A stretch of 64,000 nt of DNA from Methyloversatilis sp. GTDB taxonomy: Bacteria > Pseudomonadota > Gammaproteobacteria > Burkholderiales > Rhodocyclaceae. Below are positions 25,199 to 33,491 of the stretch, in pieces. Each line of letters starts with the position of its first letter. The stretch's first letter is position 1. The notes under the pieces are model-generated. The model was not told the DNA's origin. It saw only the letters and a program-made list of their open reading frames with translations, and searched no databases. The position numbers and the translations under genes are program-made. The stretch is from NCBI RefSeq assembly GCF_030698125.1, contig NZ_JAUYNV010000052.1, positions 1-64,000 on the forward strand. The letters are read 5' to 3'.

Positions 25199-26314
25199 TC
25201 AGCCTCCGATGGCGATCGCGGTCAGCGTCTGGTTCACATGCACGCCGTTGTACTGTTCACCATAGGTGAAGAATCCGAACATGCGGTTCTGCACCATAAA
25301 CTTGCTCATGTCCTTGTCGATCAGCGTTTGCTCGTATTCCAGCCGGCGCAGGATGCAGTCGCAAGCGATCACCAGCGCCGGCGCCGGCATCGTGCGGTGC
25401 AGTTCGGCGAAGGCGGCGGTGATTGTCTGCAGCGGGTCGAGCGCCTTGCCGATGGTGACGATCAGCCCCTCGTCGATCGCGCAGTAGCAGGGCAGCGACA
25501 GGTCTTCGTTCACCTTCTGGATGGACCGCACATAGGCATTCCCGCCGATGGTCAGCACCAGCGGGTGGCGCGAGAACACGCGGGAGGACAGGTCGGCCAG
25601 CGACAGGCCGAGCGCGTCGGCATAGGCGAGCGCCGCCGGCTCGCCGTCCATTTCGAGGATGATGCGGTTTTCCGGGTCCGCCGCAGTGATCACCAGTTCG
25701 ACCGGACCGGGGGCGAAGTGCTGCGTCTTGAAGGCGGTCACCGGCTGTTCGCTGGCGAACAGCGCGAATACCGCGGCGTCCGACAGGAAGCGGCCGTCGC
25801 CGGCATAGACGTGGGTGTGCTTGAAGTTCAGGTTGTCGCCAGCCGAACCGCCGATGATCGGCAGGTTGCCGACCATCCGGTACAGCTCGGCGACCAGCCG
25901 CTCTTCGACCATCGACAGGCCATCGACCAGCAGCATGCCGAAGCGGTGCAGCTGGCGGTCGTTTTCGCGCGTCGCGCGGATGTCGTTTGCGATGACGGCC
26001 ACCTGTTCGGCGTAGGTGGCCAGCGGTGTGATGAGGTACGGGCGCAGGTGGATGCCGCCTCCGGCGAAGGCCACGCCCAGGATGCCCGAGGGGTGGAAAC
26101 CGTCGGGGCCGAAGTGGCCGCACGACGTGCAGCCTATGGTCGGGCAGGTGAAGGTGTCCTGCAGAGCCCGCCCCAGCGCCTGCAGGTCGAAATCCGGGGA
26201 ACAGAAGAACAGGACGGCGTCGACGTCGGGCCCGCCTATCTGTGCGGCAAGTTCCGCCACGGCCTGCGCCGGATCGGTCGATTCACTGGCGCCAAACCGG
26301 GTGTTGATGGTCAT
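25199..26314 (-). CDS. FIST-domain sensory protein (FIST_N plus FIST_C)
   Basis: 371-residue cytoplasmic protein with the FIST_N/FIST_C pair, a ligand-sensing module usually linked to signalling enzymes and thought to bind small molecules such as amino acids. The N-terminal half includes A-V-L-F-F-C-S-P-D-F and C-P-T-I-G-C-T-S-C-G; the C-terminal half includes F-A-S-E-Q-P-V-T-A-F and the ending E-Q-Y-N-G-V-H-V-N-Q-T, standard for FIST_C. First gene of the signalling operon. The ATG at 26314 has AGGGAGA upstream and is preferred to an upstream in-frame start at 26335. Confidence 0.88.
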   Translation of the reverse strand: MTINTRFGASESTDPAQAVAELAAQIGGPDVDAVLFFCSPDFDLQALGRALQDTFTCPTIGCTSCGHFGPDGFHPSGILGVAFAGGGIHLRPYLITPLATYAEQVAVIANDIRATRENDRQLHRFGMLLVDGLSMVEERLVAELYRMVGNLPIIGGSAGDNLNFKHTHVYAGDGRFLSDAAVFALFASEQPVTAFKTQHFAPGPVELVITAADPENRIILEMDGEPAALAYADALGLSLADLSSRVFSRHPLVLTIGGNAYVRSIQKVNEDLSLPCYCAIDEGLIVTIGKALDPLQTITAAFAELHRTMPAPALVIACDCILRRLEYEQTLIDKDMSKFMVQNRMFGFFTYGEQYNGVHVNQTLTAIAIGG

Positions 26315-26393
26315 CGATGCTCTCCCTGTGAGCATCGGTTAACGACCCCTCCGGCCCGGCCTGAAGCGGGAAAGGCCGCCGTTCGTCGGTTGG

Positions 26394-26834
26394 TTAGCGG
26401 TTGGCGTGGGTGGCGGTGAACACCGCCACGAACACTTCGCGCAGGAACAGGCTCAGCGACAGGATCAGCGACAGCATGGCCAGCACGAAGAAGCCGGCCA
26501 GCAGGTCGGACAGCACGACCGTGAACAGCACGCCGAAGAAGGCGCACGACACCACCAGACAGACCAGCAGCGCCGACAGCACGGCGAACAGCACCGCCAG
26601 ATAGACCAGACGCGCGCGCTGCGACAGCAGGGCGAGTTCGGTCGCGTTGCTCATCGTTTCGTCCTCGCACTGCTTGCCGCCGCGCGCCAGCACCACGCGG
26701 CGCCGGTCGATGATGCGACCGAGCCGGTTGTTCAGCGTGCCGATCAGCGTGGCGATCGCGGTCAGCAGGAAAACCGGTGCCACGGCCAGGCCGATGGCGT
26801 GCGTGATGGTGTCGATGGTGGTCTGCAGAACCAT
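26394..26834 (-). CDS. DUF2721 membrane protein
   Basis: 146 residues with three hydrophobic helices (about 12-32, 74-100, 104-130) separated by a basic cytoplasmic stretch (N-R-L-G-R-I-I-D-R-R-R) that is the family hallmark. Function unknown. It lies 9 bp downstream of rlmJ on the same strand and is probably co-transcribed. Confidence 0.85.
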   Translation of the reverse strand: MVLQTTIDTITHAIGLAVAPVFLLTAIATLIGTLNNRLGRIIDRRRVVLARGGKQCEDETMSNATELALLSQRARLVYLAVLFAVLSALLVCLVVSCAFFGVLFTVVLSDLLAGFFVLAMLSLILSLSLFLREVFVAVFTATHANR

Positions 26835-26843
26835 GACCGTACC

Positions 26844-27689
26844 TTACGGAATCTTGAAATCGAGTTCGAATTTTGCGCCGTCGTCGAGCGCCAGCGTGCG
26901 CGTGAGCCAGGGCATGACGGTCTTCAGCGTGGCCGGCAGTGTCCACGGCGGATTGACGATGAACAGGCCGCTGCCGTGCATGCCGAAGCCGTCCGGCGAC
27001 GGCTTGCGCGTGGTCATCGATACATGCAGCCAGGCCGGCACCGGCAGGCGCTTGAGCTTGGCCGGCAGGTCGCGCGATTCCATGCGGTGCAGCTGTGGGT
27101 ACCACAGGCAGTAGGTGCCACCCGGAAAGCGCGTGTTGGCGTCGCGCAGCGTTTCAAAGGCCAGCCGGTAGTCTTCGCGGATTTCGTACGGCGGGTCGAT
27201 CAGCACCAGCGCACGGCGCGGCGGTGGCGGCAGCAAGGTGCGCAGGCCGGAAAAGCCGTCGGATTTGTCGACCTTCACGCTGCGCCCGGCCTCGGCGAAG
27301 GCGGCGTTCAGCAGCTTGTTGTCGGCCGTGTGCAGTTCGAACAGGCGCATCCGGTCGTCGTCGCGCAGCAGTGCGCGCGCAATCATCGGCGAGCCCGGAT
27401 AGGCGCGCAGCTTCGCGCCGCTGTTGAAGGCGCGCACCAGATCGACATAGGTCGCGAGCTGCGGGGGCAGGTCGGGCGCCGACCACAGTTTTGCGATACC
27501 GCCGGCGTACTCGGCGTTCTTGGCCGCGAAGCCGCTGTCGAGCGCATAGCCGCCGGCTCCGGCGTGCGTGTCGATGTACCAGTAGGGCTTGTCCTTCTGG
27601 TTCAGGTGCTGAAGCAGTTCAACGAGTACGAAGTGCTTGAGCACATCGGCCGGGTTGCCTGCATGGAAGGCGTGGCGGTAGCTGAGCAT
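26844..27689 (-). CDS. rlmJ: 23S rRNA (adenine(2030)-N6)-methyltransferase RlmJ
   Basis: SAM-dependent methyltransferase of A2030 in 23S rRNA, 281 residues. It begins M-L-S-Y-R-H-A-F-H-A-G-N-P-A-D-V-L-K-H, the conserved RlmJ N-terminus, has the SAM motif D-T-H-A-G-A-G and the catalytic D-P-P-Y motif (L-I-D-P-P-Y-E). The 5' end of this gene is duplicated as a decayed fragment near 40.5-40.66 kb, and in both places the same REP array lies about 100 bp upstream of the start. Confidence 0.95.
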   Translation of the reverse strand: MLSYRHAFHAGNPADVLKHFVLVELLQHLNQKDKPYWYIDTHAGAGGYALDSGFAAKNAEYAGGIAKLWSAPDLPPQLATYVDLVRAFNSGAKLRAYPGSPMIARALLRDDDRMRLFELHTADNKLLNAAFAEAGRSVKVDKSDGFSGLRTLLPPPPRRALVLIDPPYEIREDYRLAFETLRDANTRFPGGTYCLWYPQLHRMESRDLPAKLKRLPVPAWLHVSMTTRKPSPDGFGMHGSGLFIVNPPWTLPATLKTVMPWLTRTLALDDGAKFELDFKIP

Positions 27690-27810
27690 GGCGGGGCGGG
27701 GGTTGTGGCCGCCGAGTATACGCTGGCCGCCACCGCCTTCAGCGGGGCTTCGCGGCACGGGCTGGCTTCGAAGCCTTGTGTGGTGTTCGGTCTGGTGGTC
27801 GGCCGCTGTT

Positions 27811-28186
27811 GTTGGGCATCGCTGCGCTCACCCCAACCTACGAAGTGCGTCACCCTGTTGCCGTGGGCACAGTGTTGCCCGGCATTCCCGGGAAGGCGGC
27901 GAGCATGCGCGAGACGCAGTTCCACCCCCGTAGGTTGGGCTGAGCGCAGCGATGCCCAACGCCCCCCGGAAAACGCGCGACACACGAGCCCGGCGCCACA
28001 CCCGCAGGTCGGGCTGAGCGCAGCGATGCCCAACGCCCCCCGGAAAACGCGCGACACACCCGAGCCCGGTGCCCCACCCGTAGGTTGGGCTGAGCGCAGC
28101 GATGCCCAACGTCCCCCGGAAAACGCGCGACACACCCGAGCCCGGTGCCCCACCCGCAGGTCGGGCTGAGCGCAGCGATGCCCAAC
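27811..28186. repeat. REP/BIME array 1 (five GTAG-type REP elements)
   Basis: Five copies of a 31-nt palindromic element. One is inverted (27811-27841) and four are direct (27930-27960, 28004-28034, 28080-28110, 28156-28186), at a 74-76 bp period. Each has a GTAG or GCAG head, a 7-bp stem GTTGGGC/GCCCAAC (or the variant GTCGGGC) and the inner TGAGCGCAGCGAT. The spacers are also conserved (beginning GCCCCCCGGAAAACGCGCGA). The 5' tetranucleotide plus imperfect palindrome is the hallmark of REPs mobilised by RAYT (TnpA-REP) transposases; no RAYT gene is in the window. Remaining intergenic DNA from 27690 to 28248 shows no other feature. Confidence 0.9.
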
Positions 28187-28248
28187 ACCACCCCGACGAC
28201 GCGCGGCTCGCCCGGTGAGGCGGGTCACCGCGTCGCGGGCTATCGGCC

Positions 28249-29433
28249 TCAAAGTCGTTCGAACACTGCAGCGATGCCCTGACCTCCGCCGATGCACATC
28301 GTGACCAGGGCGTAGCGTCCGCCGCTGCGATGAAGTTCATAAACCGCCTTGGTGGCCAGAAAAGCGCCAGAGCAGCCGATGGGATGGCCGAGCGCGATGG
28401 CGCCGCCATTCGGGTTGACCCTGGACAGATCGAACTCAAGGCCGCGCGCGACGGCAATGGCCTGCGCGGCGAACGCCTCGTTCGACTCGATGACATCCAT
28501 CTGGTCGAGCGTGAGACCTGCTTTTTTCAGCGCCAGCTTCGTTGCCGGAATCGGTCCTTCGCCCATGATTTCGTTCGGAACGCCGGCGACGGCATACGAC
28601 ACCAGCCGCGCCATCGGCTTGTGCCCGGCTGCCGCCGAGACAGCAGCGTCGGCGAGGACGAAGAACGCTGCGCCGTCGTTGATGCCCGACGCGTTGCCGG
28701 CGGTGACCGAGCCATCCTTCTTGAACACTGGCTTCATCCTTGCCAGCGTTTCCATCGTAGTGTCCGGTCTCACATGTTCGTCGGTGTCGAAGGTGACCTC
28801 GCCCTTGCGCGTCTGCTTGACGATGGGGACGATCTGCGACTTGAAGCGACCCTCTGCGATGGCGGCTGCGGCCTTGCGGTGCGACTCGACCGCAAGCGCG
28901 TCCTGCTCCTCCCGCGTGATGTTCCACTTGGTGACGAGGTTTTCGGCCGTGATGCCCATGTGGCCGACGCCGAACGGGTCCGTCAGCGTGGCCACCATCA
29001 TGTCGATCAGCTTGGTATCGCCCATGCGGGCGCCGCTGCGCATGGCGGGCGACAGATAGCCGCCGCGGCTCATGACTTCGACGCCCCCGCCGATGCCGTA
29101 ATCGCAGTCGCCCAGCAGGATGTTCTGTGCCGTGGTAACGATGCCCTGAAGTCCAGACGCACACAGCCGGCCTACCGACATGGCCACGCTGTCCATCGGC
29201 AGTCCTGCCTGAATCGATGCCACACGGGCGACGTACGGAAAACGACTTTCTGTGGGAATCGTATTGCCCACCGTCACGTAGTTGATGGCTTGCGGATCAA
29301 CGCCGGAGCGCTTGACCGCTTCCTTCATCACCAGACCCGCCAGTTCGGCCGGCTCGATATCCGCCAGCGAACCATTGAAGGTGCCGATCGCCGAACGTGC
29401 CGCACCCAGAACCACTACATCTCTTTTGTTCAT
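28249..29433 (-). CDS. Acetyl-CoA acetyltransferase / beta-ketothiolase
   Basis: Thiolase of about 394 residues catalysing reversible Claisen condensation of acyl-CoAs. The nucleophile is C91 (G-R-L-C-A-S-G-L-Q-G), the catalytic His is in G-H-P-I-G-C-S-G-A and the second Cys in M-C-I-G-G-G-Q-G; N-E-A-F-A is present. The usual L-C-G-S-G-L-Q loop reads L-C-A-S-G-L-Q here. The start is one of two adjacent ATGs (29436 or 29433) after an AGGAGA site; the second gives better spacing. Possible roles are PHB synthesis (PhaA-like) or beta-oxidation; no phaB/phaC is adjacent. It lies downstream of the spermidine-synthase-like gene. Confidence 0.93.
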   Translation of the reverse strand: MNKRDVVVLGAARSAIGTFNGSLADIEPAELAGLVMKEAVKRSGVDPQAINYVTVGNTIPTESRFPYVARVASIQAGLPMDSVAMSVGRLCASGLQGIVTTAQNILLGDCDYGIGGGVEVMSRGGYLSPAMRSGARMGDTKLIDMMVATLTDPFGVGHMGITAENLVTKWNITREEQDALAVESHRKAAAAIAEGRFKSQIVPIVKQTRKGEVTFDTDEHVRPDTTMETLARMKPVFKKDGSVTAGNASGINDGAAFFVLADAAVSAAAGHKPMARLVSYAVAGVPNEIMGEGPIPATKLALKKAGLTLDQMDVIESNEAFAAQAIAVARGLEFDLSRVNPNGGAIALGHPIGCSGAFLATKAVYELHRSGGRYALVTMCIGGGQGIAAVFERL

Positions 29434-29474
29434 CATCTGTCTCCTGGAAAAATCGATGTGTTGCCGCGAAGTGC

Positions 29475-30314
29475 TCAGTTCGCCTGTGCGTTCGGCGTAC
29501 CGCCCGCGCAGTCCTTCAGCACGGATCGGATCCGCGCAAACTCTTGTTGCAATGGGGCGAAAGCGCCGTCCGGCGGAAGGTCCAGCGGGCATGGTGTGCC
29601 TTTCAGGATCCGTGAGGCCGCTTCACCCTTGCCGGCAAATACGATGGTGTTGTTCAGATCATCGTCGTCGACGACAAGCACCGCATCGTCAAAGCTTTGA
29701 TGGATCCGATCGAGGTGTCGGTCGTAATCGACCTGACCGAACTGGAGATTGGCGACCATTGTGCCGTCCTGCGCCAGCGCCTTGAAGCAATCATCGTAGA
29801 AGCGTTGCGAACAGAGCTTCGGCGGCAGACCGCGGCTGTCGAAGCCGTCGATCATCAGCACATCGTGCTGACCCTCATGCTGGCTCACGTACTGTGCTCC
29901 GTCGCCCTGAATGACGCCGAATCGCGCGTCGTCCCGGGGGACGAGGAAATCATCACGCAAGGCGATCACATGTGGATTGATCTCGACGACCCGAATGTCT
30001 GTCCGGGGCAGATTCCGGTGGCAGAACTTCGCCAGGGAACCTCCCCCAAGGCCCACCATTGCGATGCTGGACGGCGCAGGATTGAATAGCAGGAAGCCCA
30101 TCATCGTGCGCGTGTACTCGAGCTCAAGGGCGAACGGATCACTGATTCGCATGCGGCTCTGCACGTCGTAGATGGAAAAATAGAGCGCCTTGAATTTCAC
30201 GCTTTCATGCAGAAAGGGCTTGCTATGCGGGGATGTGGCCGCGTTGTCCGCGCGCTCGTTATCCGAGCCGAACAACCTGAGCCAGGGTGAAGTGCGAGCG
30301 TTGCTGGATTTCAT
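29475..30314 (-). CDS. Spermidine-synthase-like methyltransferase-fold protein
   Basis: 279 residues with the Rossmann-like fold of the spermidine synthase/SAM-dependent family: G-L-G-G-G-S-L-A-K-F (nucleotide loop), V-V-E-I-N-P-H-V (acidic ribose ligand), V-I-Q-G-D-G-A-Q and V-L-M-I-D-G-F-D. The polyamine-site residues of true SpeE are not all evident, so substrate and reaction are unknown; many such proteins are stand-alone and do not make spermidine. Its ATG overlaps the maeB stop (ATGA), implying coupled translation. Confidence 0.75.
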   Translation of the reverse strand: MKSSNARTSPWLRLFGSDNERADNAATSPHSKPFLHESVKFKALYFSIYDVQSRMRISDPFALELEYTRTMMGFLLFNPAPSSIAMVGLGGGSLAKFCHRNLPRTDIRVVEINPHVIALRDDFLVPRDDARFGVIQGDGAQYVSQHEGQHDVLMIDGFDSRGLPPKLCSQRFYDDCFKALAQDGTMVANLQFGQVDYDRHLDRIHQSFDDAVLVVDDDDLNNTIVFAGKGEAASRILKGTPCPLDLPPDGAFAPLQQEFARIRSVLKDCAGGTPNAQAN

Positions 30315-32605
30315 CGCGCGTTGTTGATCTCGGCGACGGTAATGGCGGTCATGTTGACGATGCGCCGTACTGTCGCCGATGGCGTCAGGATATGCGCAGG
30401 ACGCGCGGCGCCGAGCAATACCGGGCCGATCGCGATGCCGCCGCCGGCGCTTGTCTTCAGCAGGTTGTAGGCAATGTTTGCAGCGTCGATGCTCGGAAGG
30501 ACCAGCAGGTTGGCTTCGCCGGCCAGGGTGCTCGACTGCATCAACTGTTGCCGATACTCGCCGTCAAGTGCCGCATCACCGTGCATCTCGCCGTCAACCT
30601 CAAGGTCGGGGGCCATGCTGCGGATCAGCGCGAGTGCGTCGCGCATCTTTATGGCGGAAGGCTGGTTGCTTGAACCGAAGCTGGAATGCGACAGCAGCGC
30701 CGCTTTCGGGGTCAGGCCGAAACGCGTCATTTCCTCTGCGGCAAGCACGGTGATCTCGGCCAGTTGCTCCGCCGTCGGATCGTAATTGACATGGGTATCG
30801 ACCAGAAATACCTGTCGACCGGGCAGCAACAGTCCGTTCATGCATGCATATACATCGACCCCCGCGCGATGGCCGATGACCTGATCGATGTAGTCGAGAT
30901 GGATGTTTGTGGTGCCCCAGGTGCCGCAGAGCATGCCGTCGACATCGCCTTTGTGCAGCAGCATGGCAGCGATGAGCGTGAATCGTCGCCGCATCTCGAT
31001 CCTTGCGGTTTCCTCGGTGACGCCGCGGCGCTGCATGATATGCAGATAGGTTTGCCAGAAGTCCCGATAGCGTTCGTCCTGCGCGGTATTCACGACGTCG
31101 TAATCGCTGCCCGCCTGCAACCGCAGACCGAAGCGCTCTATGCGCTGCGCGATGATGTCCGGGCGGCCGATCAGTGTCGGACGTGCAAGTCCTTCGTCCA
31201 CGACAACCTGGGCCGCGCGCAGCACACGTTCCTCTTCCCCTTCGGCGTAGGCGATGCGCTTGCGCCTGGCGCTCCTGGCCACATCGAAGATGGGTTTCAT
31301 CGTGGTGCCCGAGGCGTACACGAAGGCCTGCAGCTTTTCCCGGTAGGCATCGAAATCGGCGATGGGTCTCATGGCTACGCCGGACGTGGCGGCGGCACGT
31401 GCAACCGCTGGCGCAATGTGCATCATCAGTCGCTGGTCGAAAGGCCTCGGGATGAGGTGATCGCGGCCGAACGTCGTCGCCGTTCCGCCGTAGGCCGGCG
31501 ACATCATGTCTGTCTGCTCGTCCAGAGCGAGTTCGCGCAGCGCGTGAACCGCTGCAACCTCCATTTCCGGCGTGATCGTGGTTGCGCCGCAATCAAGCGC
31601 ACCGCGGAAGATGTACGGAAAGCACAGGACGTTGTTAACCTGATTCGGGTAGTCGCTGCGGCCGGTCGCGATCACCGCATCGTCGCGCACCTTGCGGATT
31701 TCCTCGGGCAGTATTTCGGGCGTGGGGTTGGCCAGCGCGAAGATCAGCGGATCGGGTGCCATCGCGGCAACCATGAGTGGCTTGAGCACGCCGCCGGCTG
31801 ACAGCCCGAGAAAGATGTCGGCGTCCGGAATGACGTCGGCCAGCGTCCGCAGATCGGTCTTTTGCGCAAAGGCGATCTTTTCGTCATCCATGAGTTCCAG
31901 GCGGCCTTCATGCACGAGGCCCGCAAGGTCGGTGACCCAGATGTTTGCGCGTGGAAAACCCAGCCTGACCAGAAGGTTGAGGCAGGCCAGGGCGGCCGCG
32001 CCCGCGCCGGACGCGACCAGTTTGACCTTTTCGATGTCCTTGCCGACGACTGCCAGCCCGTTCAGGATCGCGGCAGCGACGACGATGGCGGTGCCGTGCT
32101 GGTCATCGTGAAAGACCGGAATCTTCATTCGTGCATGCAGGGCGCGCTCCACGAAGAAGCAGTCAGGAGCCTTGATGTCTTCGAGATTGATGCCGCCGAA
32201 TGTGGGCTCCATCGATGCAATGATGTCGACCAGTCTTGCCGGGTCGCGCTCATTGATTTCGATGTCGAATACATCGATGCCGGCGAACTTCTTGAACAGT
32301 ACGGCCTTGCCTTCCATCACAGGCTTCGCGGCGAGCGGGCCGATGTTCCCCAGGCCCAGGACAGCGGTGCCGTTGGTGATCACCGCAACCAGATTGCCGC
32401 GCGAGGTGTACTTGAACGCGTTCAGGGGATCGGCAACGATTTCCTCGCAGGCGGCGGCGACGCCCGGTGAGTAGGCCAGGGCGAGGTCACGCTGATTGGT
32501 CAGTTGCTTGGTCGGGCTGATGGCGATCTTGCCGGGCGTCGGAAGCGCGTGATAGTCGAGCGACGCCTTGCGGAACTCGGTGTCTTTGTCGGGCGTGGTC
32601 TTCAT
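30311..32605 (-). CDS. maeB: NADP-dependent malic enzyme with phosphotransacetylase-like domain
   Basis: Oxidative decarboxylation of malate to pyruvate with NADP. 764 residues, the length of the MaeB class: malic enzyme N-terminal and NAD-binding domains (about 20-425; [23 protein letters not shown]) followed by a phosphotransacetylase-like regulatory domain (about 440-760; F-G-S-S-N-Q-P-S-A). In characterised MaeB proteins this domain is catalytically inactive and mediates acetyl-CoA inhibition. The start at ATG 32605 has AAGGA upstream. It lies 112 bp after the Ehr-complex genes, on the same strand. Confidence 0.94.
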   Translation of the reverse strand: MKTTPDKDTEFRKASLDYHALPTPGKIAISPTKQLTNQRDLALAYSPGVAAACEEIVADPLNAFKYTSRGNLVAVITNGTAVLGLGNIGPLAAKPVMEGKAVLFKKFAGIDVFDIEINERDPARLVDIIASMEPTFGGINLEDIKAPDCFFVERALHARMKIPVFHDDQHGTAIVVAAAILNGLAVVGKDIEKVKLVASGAGAAALACLNLLVRLGFPRANIWVTDLAGLVHEGRLELMDDEKIAFAQKTDLRTLADVIPDADIFLGLSAGGVLKPLMVAAMAPDPLIFALANPTPEILPEEIRKVRDDAVIATGRSDYPNQVNNVLCFPYIFRGALDCGATTITPEMEVAAVHALRELALDEQTDMMSPAYGGTATTFGRDHLIPRPFDQRLMMHIAPAVARAAATSGVAMRPIADFDAYREKLQAFVYASGTTMKPIFDVARSARRKRIAYAEGEEERVLRAAQVVVDEGLARPTLIGRPDIIAQRIERFGLRLQAGSDYDVVNTAQDERYRDFWQTYLHIMQRRGVTEETARIEMRRRFTLIAAMLLHKGDVDGMLCGTWGTTNIHLDYIDQVIGHRAGVDVYACMNGLLLPGRQVFLVDTHVNYDPTAEQLAEITVLAAEEMTRFGLTPKAALLSHSSFGSSNQPSAIKMRDALALIRSMAPDLEVDGEMHGDAALDGEYRQQLMQSSTLAGEANLLVLPSIDAANIAYNLLKTSAGGGIAIGPVLLGAARPAHILTPSATVRRIVNMTAITVAEINNAR

Positions 32606-32717
32606 TGCGAAGTTTCCTTGGTGCGGCGAGCCGGAGAACCTGATTGCCAGCCTGCCGAGCGATGAGTGACGCGTTCGATGTACATGCTTGCCGTCGAGCT
32701 GTCTTTTTGCGCGCGCT

Positions 32718-33482
32718 TCAACTTTGAATGCCCAGAAGATCGAGCAGGGCACAGACAAACGTCAGCGGGTGGGGCGGACAACCCGGGACATAGAGCGTTG
32801 GCTTGAATCGGTCGAGAAAGCCGCGTTCGACAGCAGACGATCCTTCGAACGGGCTACCGGAGATCGCGCAGGCACCGACGGCGATCACCAGCTTGGGTGC
32901 CGGCATGGCGTCCCAGCAGGACTGCAGCGCATCGGCCATGTTGCGCGTGATCGGACCGGTCAGCACCAGTCCGTCGGCGTGGCGCGGAGACGCCACGAGG
33001 TCTATGCCATAGCGACCGATGTCGAAGTTGACGTTCGACAGCGCATTGACTTCCAGTTCGCACGCGTTGCAGCCGCCAGCGGACACCGAGCGCAGCTTCA
33101 ACGAGCGGCCGAAGCGTTGGCGCAATGCCGCCGATACCCTGACCGGATCCGGCGCGGTCCGTGAGCGGTTCAGCACCAGCCCGACGCGGTCGGTGCAGGC
33201 GATCCGGAAATCGCTGCTGAACGACAGCTTGTTGCTCGGGCAGATGGGCTCGCAGTCGCCGCACAGGACACATCGGCCGAGGTCGATCTGTATGGGCTCT
33301 CGAGCTTGCGTGTCCTGTGAAATCGCCTGTGTCGGGCAGGCGGTCACGCAGGCCTGGCATCCGGATTCACAGGCTTCAGCGCCAATGACCGGCTTGCCGC
33401 GAAACCCGGTCGGGTTGGCCCGGCGTGGATCTGGAATGAACTGCGAGCCCTGCGAAATCCTGACTTTGATCGACTTGAACAC
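32718..33482 (-). CDS. Ehr complex small subunit, fused ferredoxin plus NuoB/HycG-like domain
   Basis: 254 residues. The N-terminal half is a 2x[4Fe-4S] ferredoxin-like module: first motif C-E-S-G-C-Q-A-C-V-T-A-C-P, where the first spacing is x3 instead of x2, then the canonical C-V-L-C-G-D-C-E-P-I-C-P. The C-terminal half is a NuoB/HycG-like subunit with all cysteines for the proximal cluster: G-G-C-N-A-C-E, V-G-A-C-A-I and P-G-C-P-P-H-P. This corresponds to HyfH (or HycF) fused to HyfI (or HycG). The start is GTG with AGGA at 5-nt spacing; the upstream gene's TAG lies inside that ribosome site. Last gene of the six-gene complex. Confidence 0.88.
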   Translation of the reverse strand: MFKSIKVRISQGSQFIPDPRRANPTGFRGKPVIGAEACESGCQACVTACPTQAISQDTQAREPIQIDLGRCVLCGDCEPICPSNKLSFSSDFRIACTDRVGLVLNRSRTAPDPVRVSAALRQRFGRSLKLRSVSAGGCNACELEVNALSNVNFDIGRYGIDLVASPRHADGLVLTGPITRNMADALQSCWDAMPAPKLVIAVGACAISGSPFEGSSAVERGFLDRFKPTLYVPGCPPHPLTFVCALLDLLGIQS

Positions 33483-33491
33483 GTGTGCGTC

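Noticed and set aside
26406-28169. 587-codon open frame on the plus strand across DUF2721, rlmJ and the REP array
   Set aside because: Antisense to two recognisable genes and running into repeats; low-complexity composition.
27811-28186. Possible CRISPR array
   Set aside because: The repeats are palindromic GTAG-headed REPs, one copy is inverted, and the spacers are themselves nearly identical, which is the opposite of CRISPR.
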